A stretch of 64,000 bases of DNA, taken from contig NZ_CP022161.1 in NCBI RefSeq assembly GCF_002214185.1, positions 124,001-188,000 on the forward strand. Direction: 5' to 3'. Position 1 is the stretch's first letter, and every line of letters begins with the position of its first letter. The DNA is from Streptomyces capitiformicae. Lineage in GTDB: Bacteria; Actinomycetota; Actinomycetes; Streptomycetales; Streptomycetaceae. The notes beneath the pieces were generated by a model that saw only the letters and a program-made list of their open reading frames with translations, searched no databases and was not told the origin of the DNA. Shown in pieces: positions 18,504-27,892 of the stretch. The position numbers and the translations under genes are program-made.

Positions 18504-19415
18504 TCAGGCGGGTACGCCCAGGTGGTCCAGGAGCCGGTGCATGTCGGCCACCGGGAGACGGGGTTGTGGCCGCCGCCTCCATGGCCATGGCCCGTCACGG
18601 GTCGCGCAGCAACTCGTCGATCCGGGCCCGTGACAGCCGGACCACGAAGTCCTCGTGCTCCGCGAGCAGTTCGACGAGGTCGGCCGGGAGCGCCGGGTGG
18701 ACGGCCGCGCTCCGGCGCAGCCGACGGTGGGCGGAGGCCGTTACAGGCACGCAGGGCGTCCGAGTCGCCGCCGAGTGCCAGGACCCAGCCGAGCGAACGG
18801 GGACCGTCCGAGCGCTCGACCGTGTAGTCGACGGCCGCGCGCTGCTCCTCCGTCAGGTCGGGGCGCGCCGGCACCGCCCGTCGTACCCCGTGCTCGGGAT
18901 CCACGGCGAGCCGTGCCACGAGCTCGGGCGGCAGCGACGGATTACCGGCCAGCGCCTCCGTGGCGTAGGAGTCGTCGAGGTCCATGAGTCGTTCGGCGGT
19001 GGCGCGGGGCAGTCGGGCGACCGCGATCACGTCCCGGCGCTCGAAGTCCTCGACGAAGGCAAGGACTTGGTCGGTGCGGAGCTCGTCGGTGCGACAGGCC
19101 TGCCGGTCCGCCGCCCGGCGCACGGCGGCGTCGGGGTCGGCGAGCAGCGCCTCGCGCGCGGTCGGATCCAGGGCGTCTCTGACTCGGCACACGGCTTGGC
19201 GCACCCAGGGTCCTCGTGACCGGCGTACCCGGCCAGGACACGGTACAGGCCAGTTCCGCTCGCACCCTGCGTTCTGGGTCGTCCAGGAGCCGGGCCCGGT
19301 CCGCCGGGGCGGCCCCGGGCTCTGGGCGAACACGCAGCGTGCCCGGAGGCGAAGGCCGCCTTTCGTTCCGCGCGTACGTCACCGCTCGACTCCCCCTGTC
19401 GTACCGATCGGTCAT
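18504..19415 (-). pseudogene. Broken leucine-rich-repeat-variant (LRV/HEAT-like) protein
   Basis: Repeat-like segments can be read only by changing frame at least three times: DRARLLDDPERRVRAELA in the first frame, then DALDPTAREALLADPDAAVR through NPSLPPELVARLAVDPEHGV in a second, VHPALPADLVELLAEHEDFV in a third, and the terminal LPVADMHRLLDHLGVPA in another. Short NPxLP..LL...L repeats of this kind form LRV superhelices in Streptomyces proteins of unknown function. Several independent frameshifts mean the gene is no longer expressed as one protein. Confidence 0.75.
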
Positions 19416-19498
19416 CCTGCGGTCGGCCAGGGGCTCTTTCAGGTCATCGCCGTCCCGTTCGCCGGACCCGGCGCCGCTTCGCCGCCATACTGGGCCGC

Positions 19499-20740
19499 GT
19501 GCGGGTAGCGATCATGACGGCCGGCTCCCGGGGCGACGTGGCCCCGTACACGGGGCTGGGACATGGGCTGGTGCGGGCCGGGCACGAGGTCACCCTGGTG
19601 ACGCACGCCCGCTTCGAGTCCCTCGTCGCGGGGTCGGGGGTCGCGTTCCGTTCCCTGCCGGTGGATCCGCGGGCCGAGCTGGAGTCGGAGCGCGGGCGGG
19701 AGTTGCACCGGAGCACGACCGGGGCCGGGAAGCTGCTGCGGGCGGTGCGTATGGCCCGGAGCCTGGTCGGGGGGATGTCTCACGATCTGGAGGTCGCCGC
19801 CCGCGCCAGTGACGTACTGCTGCTGGCCGGCACGCTCGCGCCGTTCGGCCACACCCTCGCCCAGGGGCTGTCGATTCCGAGCTTCGGAGTGAACCTCCAA
19901 CCACTGGCCCCCACAAGGGAGTTCGCGCCGCCGATGACCGGAGTGCGCTCGTGGGGTCCCGTCCTGAACCGGGCGGCCGGGCACGCGGTGAACCTGTCCG
20001 TGGAGTGGATCTTCACGGAGGAGATGCGCAGGCTGCGCGCCGCGTACGGGCTCCCGCGCGCCGGCCCGGTCGCCGCCCGGCGGGCCCGCGAGCGTCGGGC
20101 CTGGCCGGTGTTCCACGGCTACAGCCCACGAGTGGTGCCGAGGCCGGGCGACTGGCGGGCGGGGCTCGACGTCACCGGGTACTGGTGGTCGTACGACCGC
20201 GAGGACCGGCTCCCCTCCCCCCTGCTGGACTTCCTCGACGCCGGGCCTCCTCCGGTCTTCGTGGGCCTGGGCAGCGCCACCGTGCCCGATCCCGAGCGGA
20301 TGAGCGCCGAGATCGTACGGGCGCTGCGGGCGGCGGGGCTGCGGGGGGTGATCCAGCGGGGTTGGGGCGAACTGCGCGGCGAGGGCGACGACATGTTCAC
20401 GGTGGGCGAGGTGCCGCACTCCCTGCTCTTCCCCAGGATGGCCGCGGTGGTCCATCACGCGGGCGCCGGCACCACGGGGGCCGGCCTGCGCGCCGGGGTC
20501 CCGGCCGTACCCGTCCCCGTCCAGTTCGACGAGGCCTTCTGGGCCGCCCGGCTGGTCGCCCTCGGCGTCTCCCCCGCCGCCGTACCCCTGCGGGGCTTCA
20601 CCGCGACGGAACTGACGGCGGCCCTGCGCCGAGCGACCGGCGACCCGTCGTACGGCCACCGGGCGCGGGCTCTGGCCGAGGAGTTGCGGGCGGAGGACGG
20701 GGTGGCCCCGGTCCTGACGGCGGTGAACGAACTCTCCTGA
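19499..20740 (+). CDS. UDP-glucosyltransferase-like protein, GT1 family (sterol-glucosyltransferase type)
   Basis: The 413-residue protein starts with MRVAIMTAGSRGDVAPY, the typical N-terminus of GT1 enzymes of the sterol 3-beta-glucosyltransferase group. The donor-binding C-terminal domain carries VFVGLGSATVPDP, GEVPHSLLFPRMAAVVHHAG with the histidine that contacts the diphosphate, and GTTGAGLRAGVPAVPVPVQFD. It transfers a sugar from a UDP-sugar to a lipid, sterol or natural-product hydroxyl. The GTG at 19499 lies just after a long stretch of decayed sequence. There is no neighbouring biosynthetic gene, so the acceptor is unknown. Confidence 0.88.
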   Translation: MRVAIMTAGSRGDVAPYTGLGHGLVRAGHEVTLVTHARFESLVAGSGVAFRSLPVDPRAELESERGRELHRSTTGAGKLLRAVRMARSLVGGMSHDLEVAARASDVLLLAGTLAPFGHTLAQGLSIPSFGVNLQPLAPTREFAPPMTGVRSWGPVLNRAAGHAVNLSVEWIFTEEMRRLRAAYGLPRAGPVAARRARERRAWPVFHGYSPRVVPRPGDWRAGLDVTGYWWSYDREDRLPSPLLDFLDAGPPPVFVGLGSATVPDPERMSAEIVRALRAAGLRGVIQRGWGELRGEGDDMFTVGEVPHSLLFPRMAAVVHHAGAGTTGAGLRAGVPAVPVPVQFDEAFWAARLVALGVSPAAVPLRGFTATELTAALRRATGDPSYGHRARALAEELRAEDGVAPVLTAVNELS

Positions 20741-20801
20741 CGGCGACGAACCGGGCTGCCTTACGACGGCGAACCGGTTCCCCTGACGGCGGTGTGCTGC
20801 C

Positions 20802-21200
20802 TCACCCCTGCTCGGGTCGCCACCCCGCCGGGCGGAGTATCCCGAGCAGGAGGTGGACGAGTTCGTCGACCACCTCGTCGAGGGCGGCGTCGACGTAGCC
20901 GGCCCGCCAGTCGTGGAGGAGGCCGTTGACGCTGCCGATGAAGGCGGTGGCGGCGAGGCGGTAGTCGCGGGGGACGGCTTCGCCCTGTTCGGCGGCCGCG
21001 GCGGCCTCGGCGCAGATGAAGTCGACCCAGCGGGAACGGCGTTCGAGGCGCTGGCGTTCCAGGCGGGGGCTGACGCCGATGATCTCGGTGAAGGTGATGC
21101 GCAACCGGCGCGGATCACCGGTGACGTCGGCGGCGTAGGCGTGGGACGCGGCGGTGGCGCGCTCGGCGAGCGGCTGACGGTTCGCCGTGGCGAGGCCGAA
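20802..21200 (-). pseudogene. TetR-family regulator lacking its DNA-binding domain
   Basis: The surviving 130 residues are a TetR C-terminal ligand domain (GDPRRLRITFTEIIGVSPR, then FIGSVNGLLHDW and VVDELVHLLLGIL). Reading upstream, an in-frame TGA at 21201-21203 ends the frame before any helix-turn-helix. No ribosome site or start suits a shorter protein. It is a deletion relic. Paired motifs at 21563-21578 and 24819-24834 may once have been its operators. Confidence 0.75.
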
Positions 21201-21562
21201 TCAGGGCGTCCTCGCCACGACGCACAGCCCCCGTACCGGCCGGTCGGCTGTTTGAGCGTCTCTGATTGGCTTAGCGAAACTGAGCTTGCTCAGCGGCTTG
21301 AGTCAATCGCCTTCGTGCCCTGGTGCTGTGAACCGGAGCCTCAGCCCGCGTGGCACGTCCCCCCGGACGCTGGTCGGCCGGGCCGTGAGGCCATGCCGAG
21401 GAGGGTGCCCGACGTCGCCTGGGCGCCGGGCGTGCACGTCACAATCTGTCACAGGATCACTACGATTCGCTGATCCAACTGTTCATTGCCCGTCCGGCGA
21501 CTAGGTCGACCCTCGGTTGATTTTGTCGTGTCCCTGGTCTTGTGGTGAAGCACGCCAGTTCC

Positions 21563-21578
21563 TTACTTTCCAGTAAGT
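21563..21578. promoter_or_regulatory. TTACT-N4-AGTAA operator-like motif
   Basis: The inverted repeat TTACT/AGTAA with spacer TTCC lies 52-67 bp upstream of the propeller gene. A close copy (TGACT-N4-AGTAAGT) lies upstream of the convergent GH5 gene at 24819-24834, so one regulator may control both. Confidence 0.5.
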
Positions 21579-21583
21579 ATGCT

Positions 21584-21603
21584 CTGAACACTGAGGTGTT
21601 CAG
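21584..21603. promoter_or_regulatory. Inverted repeat in the propeller promoter
   Basis: CTGAACAC and GTGTTCAG are perfect 8-bp arms around TGAG, ending 26 bp before the ATG. It could be a second operator or a leader hairpin. Confidence 0.5.
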
Positions 21604-21629
21604 ACTCCCCCCCCGCAGGAGGAATCGAC

Positions 21630-22892
21630 ATGCCCCTCTCCCCCGCCCCCCGCCGCCGCAGAACCCGGCACCTGGGCGCCGTCGCCGCCGCGCTCGCGCT
21701 GACCGCCTCCGCCGCGGCGACCGCCACCCCGGCGACTGCCGCGGCCGATCTGCGGGAGGTGATGTTCGTGGGCAACAACTGGGACGGCACCGCGGACGTC
21801 ATCAAGTCGTCGGGGGACTTCGCGAAGATCGGCCGGATCAACGTCATCCCGGACAAGGACGAGCGGATGGCGGAGATCAACGCCAATCCGATCAGGTGGA
21901 TCGCCTTCATGACGATCCGCAACACCGTGGGCGAGGGTCACGACCAGTTCGTGGACGACATGTACTCCACGCCGGACGGCTCGTCGATGGTCGTCTCCCG
22001 CCCGAGCTTCGCCGATGTGGTCTCCATCGACCTGGCCACCGGCGACATCAACTGGCGCTTCCCCGTGTCGGGTTACCGCTCGGACCACATGGCGGTCTCC
22101 CCCGACGGCAAGCGGGTCGCGGTGTCCGCGTCGACCGGCAACACCGTGCACGTCCTGGACATCGTCACCGGCCGGCAGCTCGGTTCGTTCAAGACCGGTG
22201 ACAAGCCGCACGAGAACATCTTCACCGGCGACGGCAAGTACATCTGGAACATGGCGATCGGTGATGTGAACACCCAGACCGACGCGCCCTGGCTGGACTG
22301 GACGAAGGGCGACCGCAAGATCACGGTCGTCGACGCCAACACGTTCCAGCAGGTCAAGGTCATCGACATGCGGGACCGGCTCAACGCGATCGGGCTCAAC
22401 GACTACTCGGACGCGGTCCGGCCCGCCGTGTTCTCCCCGGACGAGACGAAGCTGTACTTCCAGGTGTCGTTCTTCCACGGCTTCTTCGAGTACGACATCG
22501 CCACCGACAAGATCACCCGTACCAAGACCCTGTCGAAGAACCCGGCGACCAGTGACGACCGTACGACCTTCGTCAACGACTCGCGGCACCACGGCATCTC
22601 GATGAAGCCGGACGGCTCGAAGCTGTGCGTCGCGGGCACGATGGACGACTACGCGACCGTGGTCGACCGTGCGACCCTGCAGGAGGGCCCGCTCGTCACC
22701 GTCGCCAAGCCGTACTGGGCGACCGTCAGCGGTGACGGCAAGTCCTGCGTGGTCTCCGAGAGCGGCGCCGACCAGGTCACGGCGATCGACTTCGCCACGG
22801 GAAGGAAGACCGTGTCCGTCGCAGTCGGCGACCACCCCCAGCGGGTGCGGCTGGCACAGGTGCCCGCCGACTGGACCGGACCCTCCGACTGA
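21630..22892 (+). CDS. Secreted YncE/YVTN-type beta-propeller protein
   Basis: The 420-residue protein has a twin-Arg/basic signal peptide (PRRRRTRHLGAVAAALALTA, cleavage near ATAAA). Propeller blades follow, recognisable from MYSTPDGSSMVVSRPSF, SPDGKRVAVSASTGNTVHVLDIVTG and SGDGKSCVVSESGADQVTAIDFATG. Such proteins are structural or binding modules, and some are surface or redox proteins. No catalytic motif is evident. The ribosome site AGGAGGA is strong. Its stop codon is immediately adjacent to the stop of the convergent GH5 gene, and both promoters carry a related palindrome. Confidence 0.85.
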   Translation: MPLSPAPRRRRTRHLGAVAAALALTASAAATATPATAAADLREVMFVGNNWDGTADVIKSSGDFAKIGRINVIPDKDERMAEINANPIRWIAFMTIRNTVGEGHDQFVDDMYSTPDGSSMVVSRPSFADVVSIDLATGDINWRFPVSGYRSDHMAVSPDGKRVAVSASTGNTVHVLDIVTGRQLGSFKTGDKPHENIFTGDGKYIWNMAIGDVNTQTDAPWLDWTKGDRKITVVDANTFQQVKVIDMRDRLNAIGLNDYSDAVRPAVFSPDETKLYFQVSFFHGFFEYDIATDKITRTKTLSKNPATSDDRTTFVNDSRHHGISMKPDGSKLCVAGTMDDYATVVDRATLQEGPLVTVAKPYWATVSGDGKSCVVSESGADQVTAIDFATGRKTVSVAVGDHPQRVRLAQVPADWTGPSD

Positions 22893-24776
22893 CTAGTTGA
22901 ACTCGGCGGCCAGCCACCCCGACAGCTCCGTCCGCGCCGCGCTCAACCGCGCGGCGGGCGGGGCTGTCGCGCCGTTGGTGACCAGGGCGTAGTGCAGCTT
23001 GCCCGAGTCGGCGGCGGTGAGCAGCAGCCGGCGGCTGCCGGTGGCGCCCGGCTCCCTGGCGGCGGCGACGGGTGTCGACGTCGTGTACGCCGGCGGGGCG
23101 GCCGTCACCCCGAGGTCGGACACCACCGTCGTGGACGCGGTCGGGAAGGACGCCGGCAGGTGCAGTTCCGTCGGTTCGGTGCTGCCGTCCGAGCGCCAGA
23201 CCAGCAGGGCGTACTGGCCCGAGCCGACGAGCGAGGAGACGTTCGGCAGTGAGCTGGGCACGGGGTTCCATGTCAGCGTCGTGGAGCCGTCGCGCGAACG
23301 GTCCTCGTAGGTGAAGGCGACGGCGCTGCCCGCGGTGGCGCTCGGGTAGATCCGGTCGAGCATCCGGGCGTCCTGGCGGAGCACGGCCGTACCGGAGTCG
23401 TCGAGCCGTACGGCCGACAGATCTTCGCCGTTCCAGGCGTCGCCCTCGACCTGCGCCTTGTCGGGGTTGTCGTTCATCAGCTCCTTGTGGCGGCCGTTGT
23501 AGATGTCCCACTGCCACTGGGAGCCGGAGAGGACCGGGCCGGAGGACGCCGGTTCGGCCCACCAGTTGGCGCCCTTCACCCGGGAGTCGAGCGCCTGGTA
23601 CATGGCCTTGTAGACCGTGGGCGCCTTGTCGGAGACCGAGCCGCTGAGCGGGTGCCCGAACTCACTGACGATCGCGGTGGTGCCATTGGCCGTGGCCCGG
23701 TCCCGGACGGTACCGAAGTCGGTCACGTACTGGCCGTCCCCCGCCTTGCCCCACATGAAGACGCCGGAGATCGCCTTCTGGTCGTAGAAGTGGGTGTTGA
23801 AGACGAACCGCGGTCCGATCGTGCCCGCGTCGAGGAGTCCGCCCTCCTTCTTCTGGAAGTCGAGGTTGGCGTTCCAGAAGAGGTTCGGCTCGACGAAGGC
23901 GGGTTTGCTCTGCCAGCCCGCCGCGTCCATCCGCGCGCGGAACTTGACGTAGAACGGCCACAGGACGTCCTTCTCCCACGTCCTGCTGGTCTGCCCCGAG
24001 TCGAGGATCCCCGGATGCGGCTCGTTCCACGGGTTGAAGCCGACGACGCCCTGGAACTGGGTGGCGGTGAGGTTCGACTTCACGTACGTCATCGTCTTCT
24101 GCGCAGTGTCCAGGAAGGAATCCTGGAGGCCGTAGGCGTTGTGCCAGAAGTCGTACATCGACTCCGTCACGGCCGCGTTGGAGGTGATGTTCTGGCCCCA
24201 GAACGGGCAGATGCCGCAGTACTCGTCGGGGTAGTCGCCGAGGTCGACGGCCCACTTGGGGGCGCCGTCGCCGGTGTACCAGCTGTCCGAGTCGAACAGC
24301 CAGCGGGAGTAGAGGTCCTGGTGGAAGTCGGGGTAGACCCGGATCCCCGCGTCCAGGAAGGCGCCCATCTGCGCCGTGGCCGCCGCGAGGTACCGGGTGT
24401 CCACCTGCCCGCGCACCGGTTCCGCGTACGCCCAGGACAGCAGGAAGCGGACCGAGTTGCCGCCGCCGAGTGCCCTCAGCGCGGTCGCCGACTTCTTGGC
24501 GTCGGCGACCGAGGCGAAGGGCAGCCCATTGTTCTCCTTGAGCTTCGTCTCGCCGGAGACGTTGTAGCCACGCAGGACGACCTCGCGGCCGAGGCCGTCC
24601 TTGAAGCGGCCGCCTTCGACGGTGAGAGTCGCCGCGGCCTGGGCGTCGAACCAGAGTTCGTCAGTGAGAGCGGAGGCGGGCTGGGTGGGGCCCGCCGTGG
24701 TCAGGAAGCCGGTGACGAGTACGAAGACACCGAGCAGACGTGTGCGCAATCTTGACATGTCCACCACATTCGACAT
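22893..24776 (-). CDS. Secreted GH5 glycoside hydrolase, endoglycoceramidase-like
   Basis: This 627-residue protein has a signal peptide (LRTRLLGVFVLVTGFLTTAG) and a GH5 TIM barrel at about 50-460. The acid/base glutamate is in FNPWNEPHPG and the nucleophile glutamate is in VSEFGHP. HQDLYSRW and CGICPFWGQN fit endoglycosylceramidase-type GH5 enzymes, which release glycans from glycolipids. A C-terminal beta-sandwich ends the protein. The start at 24776 has only a weak GGGAC; 24758 is an alternative. A TGACT-N4-AGTAAGT motif lies upstream. The substrate (glycolipid or another beta-glucoside) is inferred from family resemblance. Confidence 0.85.
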   Translation of the reverse strand: MSNVVDMSRLRTRLLGVFVLVTGFLTTAGPTQPASALTDELWFDAQAAATLTVEGGRFKDGLGREVVLRGYNVSGETKLKENNGLPFASVADAKKSATALRALGGGNSVRFLLSWAYAEPVRGQVDTRYLAAATAQMGAFLDAGIRVYPDFHQDLYSRWLFDSDSWYTGDGAPKWAVDLGDYPDEYCGICPFWGQNITSNAAVTESMYDFWHNAYGLQDSFLDTAQKTMTYVKSNLTATQFQGVVGFNPWNEPHPGILDSGQTSRTWEKDVLWPFYVKFRARMDAAGWQSKPAFVEPNLFWNANLDFQKKEGGLLDAGTIGPRFVFNTHFYDQKAISGVFMWGKAGDGQYVTDFGTVRDRATANGTTAIVSEFGHPLSGSVSDKAPTVYKAMYQALDSRVKGANWWAEPASSGPVLSGSQWQWDIYNGRHKELMNDNPDKAQVEGDAWNGEDLSAVRLDDSGTAVLRQDARMLDRIYPSATAGSAVAFTYEDRSRDGSTTLTWNPVPSSLPNVSSLVGSGQYALLVWRSDGSTEPTELHLPASFPTASTTVVSDLGVTAAPPAYTTSTPVAAAREPGATGSRRLLLTAADSGKLHYALVTNGATAPPAARLSAARTELSGWLAAEFN

Positions 24777-24818
24777 GTCCCTACCGTCCCAATGACCAGG
24801 CGGGCCGTCAATACCACC

Positions 24819-24834
24819 TGACTCACGAGTAAGT
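24819..24834. promoter_or_regulatory. Operator-like motif upstream of the GH5 gene
   Basis: TGACTCACGAGTAAGT matches 21563-21578 with one base changed in the left arm. It lies 43-58 bp upstream of the GH5 start. Confidence 0.45.
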
Positions 24835-24958
24835 ACCCGTTTTCTCAGGACAGTTCACCTGTCACGGCCGGTTCTTTGCCCGGCTCAGGCGGTGGGGTGG
24901 CAGCGGGATGTCGCTGACCACGGCGGACGGCGCCATTCATCCACCGGGAGCGTAGGCA

Positions 24959-25462
24959 TCAGGTGCGGGGCCCCAGCCGGTGGAGTCGTACGTCCGTCAG
25001 GTGGCCGTCCGTCACGGTCGCCGTCATGTACGTGCAGTGCGGCTGTCGGCGGCGGTCCGTGGGCGAGCCGGGGTTGAGGAGGCGCAGCCCGGTGTCCGTG
25101 GTCGTGTCCCAGGGGATGTGGCTGTGGCCGAAGACCAGGACGTCGGTGTCGGGGAAGCGGTCGGCGCAGCGGCGTTCGCGGCCCTGGGCGGGGCCGGTCT
25201 CATGGACGACCGCGAGGCGCAGGCCGGCCAGGTCGGCGTACGCCACTTCGGGGAGGCGGGCGCGCAGGGCGGGGCCGTCGTTGTTGCCGTACACCCCGAT
25301 CAGGCGTGGGGCACGGCTTTCGAGAAGGTCGAGTGTGGCCTCGTCCACCCAGTCGCCGGCGTGGACGACCACGTCGGCGTGCGGGAGTTCGTCGAGGAGT
25401 TGCCCGGGCAGCGCCTTCGCGCGCACCGGCAGGTGGGTGTCGGACATCAGCAGCAGACGCAC
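24959..25462 (-). CDS. YfcE/MJ0936-type metallophosphoesterase
   Basis: The 167-residue protein carries the binuclear metal motifs of the calcineurin-like fold: SDTHLP, VVHAGDWVD, GVYGNNDG and VFGHSHIP. It should hydrolyse phosphodiesters or phosphomonoesters; related enzymes act on bis-p-nitrophenyl phosphate, with unknown natural substrates. The GTG at 25462 (or ATG 25447) lies 12 bp after the stop of the SpoIIE-type phosphatase gene on the same strand, so the two probably share a transcript. Confidence 0.85.
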   Translation of the reverse strand: MRLLLMSDTHLPVRAKALPGQLLDELPHADVVVHAGDWVDEATLDLLESRAPRLIGVYGNNDGPALRARLPEVAYADLAGLRLAVVHETGPAQGRERRCADRFPDTDVLVFGHSHIPWDTTTDTGLRLLNPGSPTDRRRQPHCTYMTATVTDGHLTDVRLHRLGPRT

Positions 25463-25474
25463 CCTGTCAGGGTG

Positions 25475-27892
25475 TCACCCGATGGGGATCTCCGCCCACA
25501 CCTGTTTGCCGCCGCTCACCGGCACCGTGCCCCAGGCGGTCGACATGGCCTCCACGAGGAGGATGCCACGGCCTCCGGTGGCCTCCCAGCCGATGCTGGT
25601 GGGCTTGGCCGGCGTACGGGGTGAGGCGTCGGCGACCGCGACGCGCAGCCGGTCGGCGAGGAGGGTGAGGTCGAGGCGGACCTTGCCGTCGGTGTGTACG
25701 AGGGCGTTGGTGACGAGCTCGGAGACAACGAGGAGGACGGTGTCCGCCTCGAAGTCGATGCCCCAGGCGCGCAGGACCCGCTTGGTGTAGCGGCGGGCCT
25801 GGCCTACGGCCTGGGGGACGCGCCACACCGTCCAGTTCTCGCGCTGCGGGCGCAGGGCCATGCCGTCGTAGCGCATGAGGAGCAGGGCGACGTCGTCGTC
25901 GCGGTTGGCGCTGCGGAGCAGGCTGTCGGCGACGGCGCCGAGGTGGGCGGGGTCGGCGGCGGACAGTCCGTCGGCGAGCTGGTCGAGGCCGTCCTCGACG
26001 TCGAGGGCGGCGGACTCGACGAGGCCGTCCGTGGTGAGAGCGAGCACGGTGCCGGGGGCCAGGCGCAGCGGGGTCATGGGGAAGTCGGCCTGCGGGACGA
26101 CGCCGAGCGGCGGTCCGCCCTCCGACTCGGTGATCTCGGCGGTGCCGTCGGGGTGCCGCAGCACGGGCGGCACATGGCCGGCCCTGACGTACCAGGCGGA
26201 GCCCTCCTCCATGTCGATGTCGACGTAGCAGCAGGTGGCGAAGAGGTCGGTCTCCATGTCGACGAGGAGCCGGTTGGCGTGGGAGACGACGACGTCCGGG
26301 GGGTGCCCTTCGACCGCGTACGCGCGCAGCGCGGTGCGCATCTGGCCCATGAGGGTGGCGGCGCCGGCGTTGTGGCCCTGGACGTCGCCGATGACGAGGG
26401 CGACGTGGTTGTCGGGCAGCGGGATCACGTCGTACCAGTCGCCGCCGACCTCCAGACCGGCGGTGGTGGGCAGGTAGCGGGCGACGGCCACCGCGCCGGG
26501 CAGCTGGGGCAGACGGCGTGGGAGGAGGGTGCGCTGGAGCATGCTGACCAGTTCGTGCTCGGCGTCCAGGGCGTGGGCGCGCATCAGTGCCTGGCCGGCG
26601 AGGCCCGCGGCGGCGGTGAGCAGGGCGCGCTCGTCGGAGCCGAAGGCGTGGGGGCTGTCCCAGCCGATCAGGCAGGCCCCGGCCATGCGGCCGCCGCCCG
26701 GCAGCGGGAGCACGGCGAGGCCGCCGGGGCCGACGTCGGCGAGCGCGGGCTCCAGGGTGGCGCCGGCGGGCCAGATCGCGGCGCGTCCCTCGCGCAGGGC
26801 GGCGGCGAGGGTCGGCATGCTGCGCACCGGCGCGTCGGGCCATTCGGAGCGCCACTCGGAGCGCCACACCTCGGGCCAGGCCTCCGGCTGGGGCGGGTCG
26901 AGGACGGTGACGACGAGGCGGTCGGCCTCCAGTTCGGCGAGGGCGATCCGGTCGGCCTGGAGCGGTTTGCGCAGGGCGGCGACCACGGCCTGGCTGACGT
27001 CGCGCACGGTGCCCGCCCTGGCCAGGGCGGCGGCGAGGCGCTGGATGCGGGCCACGTCGTTGAGGCCGGAGCGCACGCTGGCGGCGTCGGCGACGGCGCC
27101 GACCAACCGGTCGGGGCGGCCCTCGCCGCCGGGGACCAGACGGGCACGCAGCCACAGCCACCGCTGTTCGCCGGAGGGCTGGCGGATCCGGAACTCCAGT
27201 TCGCGGTCACCGACGTACATGTGGTCCGCCTCCACGACGGACATCAGCGCCGGCAGGTCCTCGGGCACGGTGAGGGCCATCAGGGTCTCGACCCGGCCGT
27301 CGAAGTCGTCGGGGCCGATGCCGAACAGTTCCAGCAGTTCGGGGGCGACCTCGATGCGCCCGGTGTCCATGGCGTACTCGAACGAGGCTCCGACCCCGGC
27401 GGGCGGGGCCGGGGCGGCCTGGGCGACGGCCTCGGTGAGGAGTCCGAGGCACTCCCGGTCCTCGGTGTCGAAGCCGTCCGTGCCGTCGCTGACGGCCACC
27501 AGACAGCCCCGCTCGCGCAGCGGCAGCACGGCCAGCGAGAACTCCTTGGCGTGCGAGCGGCGTACGTCGGCGTCCTGGAGGAGGTCCGCGGAGCCGAGCC
27601 AGCGCGGCTGCCCGGAGCGGCACGCCTCGGCGACCGGGGCGGTGCCGGAGGCCGGGTAGCTGTCGCGCAGCCCGTACAGGTTCCTCGGTACGCCGGCCGA
27701 CGCGACCAGCGACAGCAGATCGCCGTCGCCGTCGGGGGTGTACACGACGGCGACCGTCGCATCCGTGAAGACGAGTACCTGTTCGAGGACAGCGTGCAGC
27801 CGATCGTGCGGATCGAGCTCGTCGGCGACGGCCTCGAGGGCGAGTTCGGCACGCTGTGTCCTCGCTCCGCGCTGCGCCGCACCCTCACTCAC
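25475..27892 (-). CDS. PAS/GAF SpoIIE-family protein phosphatase with HATPase domain
   Basis: The protein has about 805 residues. A GAF-like domain lies at 20-180, a PAS domain at about 190-310 and a second GAF region at about 325-470. A PP2C/SpoIIE phosphatase follows at about 490-680 (GGDWYDV, GDVQGHN, the aspartates that bind manganese). A C-terminal anti-sigma-type HATPase ends it (VSELVTNALVHT, GGRGILLV). Such fusions dephosphorylate anti-sigma antagonists while also binding sigma factors or antagonists, linking a sensed signal to stress gene expression. The GTG at 27892 is chosen because it overlaps the stop of a small upstream frame as GTGA; a GTG at 27895 is also possible. It is divergent from another SpoIIE gene at 28337. 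Confidence 0.88.
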   Translation of the reverse strand: MSEGAAQRGARTQRAELALEAVADELDPHDRLHAVLEQVLVFTDATVAVVYTPDGDGDLLSLVASAGVPRNLYGLRDSYPASGTAPVAEACRSGQPRWLGSADLLQDADVRRSHAKEFSLAVLPLRERGCLVAVSDGTDGFDTEDRECLGLLTEAVAQAAPAPPAGVGASFEYAMDTGRIEVAPELLELFGIGPDDFDGRVETLMALTVPEDLPALMSVVEADHMYVGDRELEFRIRQPSGEQRWLWLRARLVPGGEGRPDRLVGAVADAASVRSGLNDVARIQRLAAALARAGTVRDVSQAVVAALRKPLQADRIALAELEADRLVVTVLDPPQPEAWPEVWRSEWRSEWPDAPVRSMPTLAAALREGRAAIWPAGATLEPALADVGPGGLAVLPLPGGGRMAGACLIGWDSPHAFGSDERALLTAAAGLAGQALMRAHALDAEHELVSMLQRTLLPRRLPQLPGAVAVARYLPTTAGLEVGGDWYDVIPLPDNHVALVIGDVQGHNAGAATLMGQMRTALRAYAVEGHPPDVVVSHANRLLVDMETDLFATCCYVDIDMEEGSAWYVRAGHVPPVLRHPDGTAEITESEGGPPLGVVPQADFPMTPLRLAPGTVLALTTDGLVESAALDVEDGLDQLADGLSAADPAHLGAVADSLLRSANRDDDVALLLMRYDGMALRPQRENWTVWRVPQAVGQARRYTKRVLRAWGIDFEADTVLLVVSELVTNALVHTDGKVRLDLTLLADRLRVAVADASPRTPAKPTSIGWEATGGRGILLVEAMSTAWGTVPVSGGKQVWAEIPIG

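Larger units (their letters stand above)
21201..21629. other. Intergenic region upstream of the secreted propeller gene
   Basis: No gene is visible in these 429 bp. A CTGAGC/GCTCAG inverted repeat (21280-21293) sits near TTGACT on the minus strand and may be the old promoter/operator of the TetR relic. Closer to the propeller gene lie TTACTTTCCAGTAAGT (21563-21578) and an 8-bp-arm inverted repeat (21584-21603). AGGAGGA before 21630 is the ribosome site. Confidence 0.5.
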
